Shown here piece after piece: positions 5,601-11,607 of a stretch of 11,607 nt of DNA; position 1 is the stretch's first letter, and each line of letters opens with the position of its first letter. Source of the DNA: Ilumatobacteraceae bacterium. GTDB lineage: Bacteria > Actinomycetota > Acidimicrobiia > Acidimicrobiales > Ilumatobacteraceae. The stretch is from assembly GCA_021741795.1 (NCBI GenBank), contig JAIOXC010000037.1, positions 1-11,607 on the forward strand. The letters run 5' to 3'. The notes under the pieces are model-generated. The model worked only from the letters and a program-made list of their open reading frames with translations. It did not search any database and was not told where the DNA came from. The position numbers and the translations under genes are program-made.

Positions 5601-7867
5601 GTACGGTCAAACAAGACACGCGTCTTCGCGACATACTTGGCACGAGTGCACTACGCCCTGACGGTGTAGCCAAAGTGATGGGCTCTTTTTCGTTTTCTTC
5701 TGATATGTGGGCAGAAAACATGTTGTGGGGTGCAACCCTGAGGTCCCCCCATCCATATGCGCGAATCATTTCTATCGACACGACTGCTGCGCTTCTTATC
5801 AGCGGCGTCTCGGCAGTCATCACCGCACAAGATGTTCCGGGCAAAGCAACATACGGTTTGATTTCCGCAGACCAACCAGTTTTTGCTTCCGAGTTCGTTC
5901 GCTATATGGGCGAACCTGTCGCAGCGGTTGCAGCCGATCATCCAGAGACATGTCGGCGTGCTCTCGCTGCAATCATCGTCAATTACGAAGTACTCACACC
6001 AGTTGTGGATCCAGAATTAGCAATGCTTGCAACTACAGAACAGATTCATCCCGATGGAAATCTCATTCGTCACCAAAGAATCATTTGTGGAGATCCGCAT
6101 ATCTCGGGCAATATCACGGTTGAGGGCAACTACACGATCGGCATGCAAGATCAAGCTTTCTTGGGTCTCGAAGCAGCAATGGCATTTCCCGACTCGGGCG
6201 GCAATGGTGTCGAACTGCACATTGCAACACAGTGGTTGCACGAAGACCGTGGCCAAATTGCTGCGTGCCTCAAACTGCCAGAAGACAATGTTCGTTTAGT
6301 ACTTGGTGGTGTCGGTGGGGCCTTCGGAGCACGCGAAGATATCAGTTTGCAAGTGCACTGTTGTTTGCTCGCGTTGCGCACCGGCCGTCCAATAAAGATG
6401 CAGTACAGCCGCGAAGAAAGTTTTTTCGGACACGTGCATCGTCACCCAGCCAAGATCTGGATGAAACATCACGCCACAAAAGAGGGCAAGATCGTCAAGG
6501 TTGAGTCGAGGATGGTGTTTGATGGCGGTGCATACACCAGCACATCACCAGCCGTACTCATAAATGGCATCACCCACACTCAAGGTCCATACCAGTGCGA
6601 TAACGCTGTAGTCGACGGATATGCGGTGCGCACCAACAACCCTCCATGTGGTGCAATGCGTGGCTTTGGCGTCGTGCAAGCGTGTTTTGCTCACGAAAGT
6701 CAAATGGACAAACTGGCCCAGGCATGCGGCCTCTCGCCTGTCGACGTACGACTCATCAATGCAATGCACACCGGCGACAAATTGATCACTGGCCAAGTCA
6801 TGGAGAGCGTCGCCCCCGTCGAGCGTTGTATCCGAGAAACAGACGCCATACCAATGCCTGAAACCTTGGCACCAAATGCCAATGTGCTTGAGTTTCCTGG
6901 TGGCAGCGGTCGCACAGCCGACCGACACAACATCGTTCGCGGCATCGGATGGGGTGTATCAATGAAAAACTTGATGTACTCCGAAGGATTCGACGACTAT
7001 GCGACTGCCAGGTGCACGTTGTCCAACGGCATTGCATCACTCAAGTTTGCAACATCAGAAGTAGGCCAAGGTTTCGTGACTCTCGCTCCCCAAATCGCTC
7101 GCAGTGTGCTGGGTGTCGACGATGTCGTGCTCGAAACATCCGACACACAAATTGGTTCTGCTGGCTCAACATCGGCTTCGCGACAGACATGGATGAGCGG
7201 TGGCGCTGTCGACGGAGCGTGCAGGTTGGTTCGCGAACGTCTTTTTGAGCATGTTGGTAAATTGCACAACATTGACCCAATCCGACTCATGATCGAACAT
7301 ACCGATGTGATCGACACCATCGGTACATTTCGCATCAGTGTTGCTGAAGCAACTCAAGGCATTACGTTGTCCGAAACCTTTGAGCATCACCACCGCAAAA
7401 CAGAAGACCTAGACGCCAATGGTCAGGGCAACTGCCACGTTGCATTTGCTTTTGTTGCCCACCGTGCTGTTGTCGACGTGGATGTCGAGCTCGGCCTCGT
7501 CAAGGTGGTGCAAATCGCCACTGCCCAAGACGTTGGTCGGGTACTCAATCCCCTCTCGGCAATTGGTCAGATCGAGGGTGGCATTGCACAGGGTCTCGGT
7601 CTTGCCGTGATGGAAGAAATCATCATGGACAATGGCCGAGTCAAGAACCCAAGCTTCACCGATTATCTCTTACCCACAGCTCTTGATGCTCCACACGTTG
7701 TAGCCATCATGATCGAAGAAGCAGAACCTCAGGCGCCACTCGGCGCCAAAGGTATAGGCGAACCACCATGCATTTCAGTTACACCGGCAATCATTGCGGC
7801 AATTCGCGCGGCAACGGGTAAAGCGCTCAGTAGAGTGCCCGTACGTCCGCAAGATATTTGCTTGTGA
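5597..7867 (+). CDS. Xanthine dehydrogenase-family molybdopterin-binding subunit (PucD/XdhD-like)
   Basis: Second Mo catalytic subunit, complete at 756 residues, about the size of B. subtilis PucD (around 745). In order: N-terminal domain (LRPDGVAKVMGSFSFSSD, 19-36, through GEPVAAVAADHPE), Q213 in ATQW, GGVGGAFGARED (237-248, E247 matching bovine Glu802), PPCGAMRGFG (349-358, R355 matching Arg880), EVGQGF (488-493), QIEGGIAQGLG (658-668) and catalytic Glu722 in KGIGEPP. The motifs fit a purine or N-heterocycle hydroxylase. The CO-dehydrogenase loop AYXCSFR is absent, so it is not form I CoxL. It differs widely from the first Mo subunit and is not a recent duplicate. The start overlaps the Fe-S stop (ATGA) with AAGG at 5586-5589 in place. 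It ends the operon: its TGA lies one base from the stop of the opposing helicase gene. Xanthine as substrate is a guess; hypoxanthine, nicotinate-like or other rings are possible. Confidence 0.93.
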   Translation: MSTVKQDTRLRDILGTSALRPDGVAKVMGSFSFSSDMWAENMLWGATLRSPHPYARIISIDTTAALLISGVSAVITAQDVPGKATYGLISADQPVFASEFVRYMGEPVAAVAADHPETCRRALAAIIVNYEVLTPVVDPELAMLATTEQIHPDGNLIRHQRIICGDPHISGNITVEGNYTIGMQDQAFLGLEAAMAFPDSGGNGVELHIATQWLHEDRGQIAACLKLPEDNVRLVLGGVGGAFGAREDISLQVHCCLLALRTGRPIKMQYSREESFFGHVHRHPAKIWMKHHATKEGKIVKVESRMVFDGGAYTSTSPAVLINGITHTQGPYQCDNAVVDGYAVRTNNPPCGAMRGFGVVQACFAHESQMDKLAQACGLSPVDVRLINAMHTGDKLITGQVMESVAPVERCIRETDAIPMPETLAPNANVLEFPGGSGRTADRHNIVRGIGWGVSMKNLMYSEGFDDYATARCTLSNGIASLKFATSEVGQGFVTLAPQIARSVLGVDDVVLETSDTQIGSAGSTSASRQTWMSGGAVDGACRLVRERLFEHVGKLHNIDPIRLMIEHTDVIDTIGTFRISVAEATQGITLSETFEHHHRKTEDLDANGQGNCHVAFAFVAHRAVVDVDVELGLVKVVQIATAQDVGRVLNPLSAIGQIEGGIAQGLGLAVMEEIIMDNGRVKNPSFTDYLLPTALDAPHVVAIMIEEAEPQAPLGAKGIGEPPCISVTPAIIAAIRAATGKALSRVPVRPQDICL

Positions 7868-7868
7868 C

Positions 7869-9068
7869 CTACTCGGGTTGAGGGCCTGCGCCGATGAGCG
7901 CAAGTGTATGCACCGTACCAATGGAGCCCGGTCGTGGAGACTGTGCTGGCACTGATGTGTCGACGAATTGAGGATCAACGAATACAACATCAAACGGCAT
8001 GTTCTTTGTCAACTGTGTTGTTGACCTGCGAATTGATTTGTCAACAAACGAAATGACTACACCTTTTTCGCCAGCACGACCTGTACGACCAGAACGGTGA
8101 ATGTAGTCTTTCGGATCTTCTGGTAGGTCAAAGTGGACAACAACTGGCACAGCGTCGATGTGAATACCACGGGCAGCAACATCGGTTGCCACCATCACGG
8201 TCGCTTTGCCACGACGAAACTGCTCAAGCGCACGCTCGCGTTGAGCCTGGCTGCGATTGCCGTGAATGACACATGTCTCGACGCCCAAGGACTCGAGATT
8301 GCCTGCCAGACGGTCGGATCCATGCTTGGTGCGACAAAATACGATGGCGCGTTCGTAATGATGAGCAATTTCGGAAACCATACGAGTGCGCTCGTCGCGG
8401 TTGACGTTCCAGAACAAATGCTCGATCTCACCACCATTTTCAGCAGCAGCGACCTGATGCCTTTTAGGATCGCGCTGAAATTCGCGGATCAGGTTGTCGA
8501 CATCGCCATCGAGGGTTGCCGAGAACAACAGTGTCTGACGCCCGCCAGGGATGGTGCGCATGATGCGCTTTACTGCTGGCATAAAGCCCATGTCGGCCAT
8601 GCGATCGGCTTCGTCAATCACAACGAGAGCAACAGCGCCCAAGTCCAGATCGCGACGCTTCATCAAGTCCTCAAGACGTCCAGGAGTTGCAACGACGATG
8701 CTTGCTGCACGAGCAGCCTTCACTTGTGGGCCATAACCAGCACCACCGTAAACAGCAGCAACAGTGATGCCGCCACCTGCGCACAACATCGCAACTTCTT
8801 TTGCTACCTGAGCAGCAAGTTCGCGAGTTGGCACAAGCACTAAACCGTGTGGTCGACCCGGCTTGGACTTCACAACTTTGACAGCCAACGCAATGCCGAA
8901 TGCAAGCGTTTTGCCAGATCCAGTTGGTGCCTTGCCACAAATATCTAGACCCATCAATGATTCTGGGATTGTTGCAGCCTGCACAGGAAATGGCTCTGCA
9001 ATGCCACGTTTTAATAGTCCTGCAACGATTCTCTCGGGTACGCCGAGCGCGGTCCAGCTCTTAGTCAT
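7869..9068 (-). CDS. DEAD-box ATP-dependent RNA helicase (compact)
   Basis: Superfamily 2 RNA helicase that unwinds structured RNA, usually in ribosome assembly, mRNA decay or cold adaptation. It has 399 residues. Motifs: Q motif with Q30 (PFPVQAATIP), motif I APTGSGKT (47-54), Ia PTRELA (80-85), Ib TPGR (128-131), II DEAD (152-155), III SAT (183-185), IV IVFCRT (242-247), V ATDVAARG (294-301) and VI HRSGRTGR (324-331). The two RecA-like domains are complete. Only about 50 residues follow the core, with no basic, RGG-rich or DbpA-type RNA-binding tail, so target choice may depend on partners. The start is fixed by a strong GAGGAGA Shine-Dalgarno 5 bases before the ATG. It lies 47 bases downstream of the lactone oxidase-like gene on the same strand and could be read from that transcript or its own promoter. 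The family call is certain; the specific helicase type (RhlE, DeaD or other) is not. Confidence 0.96.
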   Translation of the reverse strand: MTKSWTALGVPERIVAGLLKRGIAEPFPVQAATIPESLMGLDICGKAPTGSGKTLAFGIALAVKVVKSKPGRPHGLVLVPTRELAAQVAKEVAMLCAGGGITVAAVYGGAGYGPQVKAARAASIVVATPGRLEDLMKRRDLDLGAVALVVIDEADRMADMGFMPAVKRIMRTIPGGRQTLLFSATLDGDVDNLIREFQRDPKRHQVAAAENGGEIEHLFWNVNRDERTRMVSEIAHHYERAIVFCRTKHGSDRLAGNLESLGVETCVIHGNRSQAQRERALEQFRRGKATVMVATDVAARGIHIDAVPVVVHFDLPEDPKDYIHRSGRTGRAGEKGVVISFVDKSIRRSTTQLTKNMPFDVVFVDPQFVDTSVPAQSPRPGSIGTVHTLALIGAGPQPE

Positions 9069-9073
9069 GAAAT

Positions 9074-9080
9074 TCTCCTC
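9074..9080 (-). promoter_or_regulatory. Strong Shine-Dalgarno for the DEAD-box helicase
   Basis: On the minus strand GAGGAGA precedes the ATG at 9068-9066 with a 5-base spacer. This is the clearest ribosome binding site in the window and fixes the helicase start. Confidence 0.75.
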
Positions 9081-9111
9081 AAATACCTAGGGGGTTTAAT
9101 TACGGTTGAGG
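9077..9111 (-). promoter_or_regulatory. Possible leader hairpin overlapping the helicase ribosome binding site
   Basis: On the minus strand CCTCAA (9111-9106) can pair with TTGAGG (9082-9077), enclosing 23 bases. The second arm includes part of the Shine-Dalgarno (TTGAGGAG), so folding would partly hide it. The stem is only 6 base pairs with a long loop and no strong inner stem, so chance is a real alternative. The whole 47-base spacer (9069-9115) otherwise shows no convincing promoter or terminator. Confidence 0.25.
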
Positions 9112-9115
9112 CGAA

Positions 9116-10408
9116 CTAGCGACCCAACACACGACGCAAATAGTCGTTTGTGAACACACCCTCGGGATCGAGACGGTTCCGAACTTCGATATAACGCTTC
9201 CATTCAGGATACAGGCGCTCAAGCGCATCTGCTGACTTGAAATGAATCTTTCCCCAATGAGGTCGACCGTCATAATCGCTCATGATCGCTTCAACTTCGC
9301 GGAAATACGGCTCATACTTCATGCCTTTAAACACGTGTACCGCAATGTACGCATTGTCTCTTCCGCTGCCAGTGGAGAGTGGAATATCGTCACCAGCGGT
9401 AAAGCGAACTTCTACAGGAAAGTTGAGCAAGAACCCCTTCTCGTCAATCATCTTGCGCACGCGGTTGAGTACCTCGACTACTGCATCTCGCCGAATTGAA
9501 TATTCCATCTCATAAAAACGCACAATGCGCTTGCTCGCAAATATTTGATGGCTTGCATTGACATATTCCGTCCTGCCTGTGCTTGGCAAGGCCTTTGATA
9601 GACGAGGAATGAGACGAGGGAACATTCTGCCCACGAAGCAAATTGCGCCAAACGCAATGTTCTCCATAAACATCTTGTTGAACCAAGTCTTGAAACGCGC
9701 AGGCGGATCGGCAGGTAGTTGAGTCACATTGTTCCGTTTAGTGAGAGCCCACCCCGTATGCGGAATCCAGTAAAACTCAAAAAAGTCATTGTCCGCAATG
9801 TGCCGTTCGATGTCTGCAAGCAATGCGTCGACACGCATTGGCTCTTCTACTGCCTGCAACCGAAAAGCCGGCACAATTCGAAGCGTGATCGTGCTCAAAA
9901 CTCCGAGCGCACCAAGACCAACTCTTCCACAGTGAAACACCTCTGAGTTTTCAGTAGGGCTACAACTCAACACCTCGCCACTTGCGACAACGAGTCGAAA
10001 TGCAGTGATCTGTGCTGCGAGTCCGGTTCGCAAGGCGCCAGTTCCATGAGTTGATGTTGACAATGCTCCAGAAATAGTTTGATAGGTCACATCGCCAAGG
10101 TTCGGCATCGCAAATCCTGCTTTGTCGAGGTACTTATTGAGGTCACTAATCACTATCCCCGACTCAACAGTTACTTCCATGCGGACTGCGTCAAGTCCGA
10201 CAACTTTGTTGTAGCGAGTCATCTTGACCAGGTGATCTGGCGCCACAGCGATCGCAGTGAAACTATGCCCCGATCCGACAACCTTCACGCGTTGTTTCAA
10301 CGCGGTTGCATAGCCAACGACCGCAACGATGTCCGACTCGCATTCAGGTTCGTGAACCTTTAAGGGGTTTGCGCGCTGATTGCCCGCCCAGTTCTTCCAC
10401 GTGGTCAT
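9116..10408 (-). CDS. FAD-linked oxidoreductase, D-arabinono-1,4-lactone oxidase family
   Basis: Vanillyl-alcohol-oxidase-fold flavoenzyme of the sugar-1,4-lactone/alditol oxidase family, which oxidises lactones or polyols. It has 430 residues from ATG 10408. Visible are the FAD domain with VVGSGHSF (43-50), where H48 is in the position of the His that holds FAD covalently in relatives such as alditol oxidase; the loop GDVTYQTISGALSTSTHGTG (105-124); the E-x-R pair EVR (E333, R335), matching AldO active-site residues; PHWGKIHF (383-390, K387); and the usual family end LDPEGVFTNDYLRRVLG. I chose ATG 10408 because it makes an ATGA overlap with the MFS gene and matches the normal family beginning (WKNWAGNQ); an upstream in-frame start at 10447 would add 13 atypical residues. 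The substrate cannot be told. The coupling to an MFS transporter suggests that it acts on an imported or exported sugar-derived compound, or that the two are merely co-expressed. Confidence 0.9.
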   Translation of the reverse strand: MTTWKNWAGNQRANPLKVHEPECESDIVAVVGYATALKQRVKVVGSGHSFTAIAVAPDHLVKMTRYNKVVGLDAVRMEVTVESGIVISDLNKYLDKAGFAMPNLGDVTYQTISGALSTSTHGTGALRTGLAAQITAFRLVVASGEVLSCSPTENSEVFHCGRVGLGALGVLSTITLRIVPAFRLQAVEEPMRVDALLADIERHIADNDFFEFYWIPHTGWALTKRNNVTQLPADPPARFKTWFNKMFMENIAFGAICFVGRMFPRLIPRLSKALPSTGRTEYVNASHQIFASKRIVRFYEMEYSIRRDAVVEVLNRVRKMIDEKGFLLNFPVEVRFTAGDDIPLSTGSGRDNAYIAVHVFKGMKYEPYFREVEAIMSDYDGRPHWGKIHFKSADALERLYPEWKRYIEVRNRLDPEGVFTNDYLRRVLGR

Positions 10409-11607
10409 GCCACGACCGTCTCTTTGGACATGCCAGATTTCTTCCACATCACAACCACTAACAGTATTCCAGCAAGCACGGTTCCAACATTGGACAACAC
10501 GTGATAGCCAACCGCTTTGCGAATGAACCCGCTCGAAAAACCGGCAAGGCCGCCGCAGAAGCTCATCATCAAATCCGCGGCCCCTTGCACTCGTACTCGA
10601 ATATGCTGATCAATGGAATCCACAAGCAGACTCGAACCACCGATCAAACCAAAGCTCCAACCAACGCCAAGCATCCACAACGCAGGAAATAACAGAACTG
10701 GCGAATCGCCGGCAAGCGACGAAAGCACCGTTGCTCCCATCAGCACCAACGCGCCCACCTGAATCGTTGTCAACCGACCGCGTTTATCCGCAAATCTGCC
10801 AACGAGTGGACTAAACGCATACATGCCAGCGATATGCAGCGAAATGATGTACGCACTCACCGTCTCGTGATCGTGCAGTCTCAGATGCACCGGCGTCATC
10901 GTCATCACTGCAACCATCGCCATTTGCGAGATCACCATTGCAATCACTGCGATCTGCGCGTCGCCAGACATTCGTATGGCCTTGACCGCATCCGAAAAAA
11001 GCCGCGTGGGTGCCCCAGACTCGGCTTGGCGATTGAGTCTGCCTGCAACCTCAAGCGGATCAGGTCGCAAACGGAGTGTTGTGTTGATCAGCGACGTAAG
11101 GAAAAACAGACCAGCAAAAATCCACGGACCGGTGTACTGACCCCAACCAAACCATTGCACGCCTGCTTGCTCTGCTGGCTTTATCAGCAATGGGCCAAAC
11201 ACTGCACCGAATGTTGATGCAAACAAAATGCGACTCATCGCACGGCCGCGCTCATCCGAAGTAGCCAAATCGGCAGCGGCATAGCGCGAGAGCAAGTTCG
11301 ATGCTTGACCATTGCCAAAAACGAACAAACCGAGCAGGAATATCCACAGCGTCTTCGTTTCGGCGCCATAACCAGCGATAAAGCCTCCAAAAATTGCTAG
11401 CAAATAACCAGCCTGTAGACCATTACGTCTGCCACGCACATTCATCAACCGTGCAAGCATCTGCGACATAAATGCAGTACCCATCGTCACTGTTGCCGAA
11501 GCGATACCACCCCATGCGGTTGTTTGTCCAAGAATGTCTTGAATGACGAATGCACCGACTGTGACCGCAGCAGCAAGCGCTGCAGAGCCAGCAATCTGGC
11601 TCAGAAC
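10405..11607 (-). CDS. Major facilitator superfamily transporter (5' partial)
   Basis: Integral membrane secondary transporter. The frame is open to the right edge (it begins VLSQIAGSAALAAAV), so the true start lies outside; 400 residues are visible and the GTG at 11490 is internal, within the second membrane segment. About twelve hydrophobic segments can be counted, with the first cut by the edge. MFS motif A-like loops occur twice, as expected for the two six-helix halves: ARLMNVRGRR (52-61 of the visible part) after segment 2, and GRFADKRGR (270-278) after segment 8. A cytoplasmic linker of roughly 40 polar residues lies in the middle (near LRLRPDPLEVAGRLNRQ). Style, including SLHIAGMYAFSPLVGRFAD, matches a widespread uncharacterised actinobacterial MFS group, from memory. 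The stop overlaps the start of the lactone oxidase-like gene by 4 bases. The substrate and transport direction are unknown. Confidence 0.9.
   Translation of the reverse strand, partial: VLSQIAGSAALAAAVTVGAFVIQDILGQTTAWGGIASATVTMGTAFMSQMLARLMNVRGRRNGLQAGYLLAIFGGFIAGYGAETKTLWIFLLGLFVFGNGQASNLLSRYAAADLATSDERGRAMSRILFASTFGAVFGPLLIKPAEQAGVQWFGWGQYTGPWIFAGLFFLTSLINTTLRLRPDPLEVAGRLNRQAESGAPTRLFSDAVKAIRMSGDAQIAVIAMVISQMAMVAVMTMTPVHLRLHDHETVSAYIISLHIAGMYAFSPLVGRFADKRGRLTTIQVGALVLMGATVLSSLAGDSPVLLFPALWMLGVGWSFGLIGGSSLLVDSIDQHIRVRVQGAADLMMSFCGGLAGFSSGFIRKAVGYHVLSNVGTVLAGILLVVVMWKKSGMSKETVVA

Noticed and set aside
5597..7867. Aerobic carbon monoxide dehydrogenase large subunit (CoxL).
   Set aside because: The diagnostic AYXCSFR active-site loop is absent; the loop here is PPCGAMRGFG, as in xanthine dehydrogenase-type enzymes.
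7887..7902. TGCGC/GCGCA inverted repeat near the convergent junction as a terminator.
   Set aside because: The stem is only 5 base pairs, lies inside the helicase coding region and has no T-tract on either strand.
8133..8843. A 236-codon open frame on the plus strand, antisense to the helicase.
   Set aside because: The translation has no recognisable domain, and the opposite strand encodes every helicase motif in order. It is a frame shadow.
9086..9091. CCTAGG palindrome in the helicase leader as an operator site.
   Set aside because: It is only six bases, with no second copy nearby, and is not long enough to support a binding-site call.
10409..10447. Upstream start extending the lactone oxidase-like protein by 13 residues.
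   Set aside because: The extension does not look like the family, whereas ATG 10408 gives the usual beginning and an ATGA overlap with the MFS gene.
1..11607. Mobile element, CRISPR array or horizontally acquired island.
   Set aside because: No transposase, integrase, direct-repeat array, tRNA or terminal inverted repeat was seen, and coding style is uniform across the window.

Overview
This looks like a chromosomal segment of an actinobacterium. An acidimicrobial lineage (Ilumatobacter-like freshwater or marine groups) is my best guess. The reasons are the base composition near one half G+C by eye, the frequent GTG starts, the gene packing with 1-4 base overlaps, a luciferase-like enzyme of a type common in F420-using bacteria, and the actinobacterial flavour of the MFS transporter and the compact DEAD-box helicase. 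The assignment is inferred from protein style only; there is no rRNA or other marker here. I see no mobile element, CRISPR array, tRNA or rRNA, and no gene-free stretch longer than about 50 bases.

Bases 1-7867 hold six plus-strand genes in one tight run that enters from the left edge. In order they are a molybdopterin-binding hydroxylase subunit (5' end outside the window), an SsnA-type aminohydrolase, a luciferase-like (F420- or flavin-dependent) oxidoreductase, then the FAD subunit, the two-[2Fe-2S] subunit and a second molybdopterin-binding subunit. The last three form a complete heterotrimeric xanthine dehydrogenase-type enzyme with sizes close to PucC, PucE and PucD of Bacillus subtilis. 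From the aminohydrolase onward the junctions are stop/start overlaps (TGATG, GTGA, ATGA, ATGA), so translation is probably coupled. Together the genes suggest oxidation and deamination of a purine or related N-heterocycle. The aminohydrolase would remove an amino group, the Mo enzymes would hydroxylate ring carbons, and the luciferase-like protein would carry out a further redox or ring-opening step. The substrate cannot be read from the sequence. The pairing of SsnA with this kind of Mo subunit recalls the enterobacterial and clostridial clusters linked to selenium-dependent molybdenum hydroxylases.

Bases 7869-11607 hold three minus-strand genes that converge on the operon with a single base between the two stop codons. 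Read in their own direction they are an MFS transporter (N-terminus beyond the right edge), a sugar-lactone oxidase-type FAD enzyme overlapping it by ATGA, and, after a 47-base gap with a strong Shine-Dalgarno, a compact DEAD-box RNA helicase.

The most unusual points are an SsnA homologue that lacks the N-terminal beta-sandwich portion and begins almost at its metal-binding HxH, two distinct Mo catalytic subunits with only one visible set of electron-transfer subunits, and a luciferase-like enzyme placed in the middle of the run.
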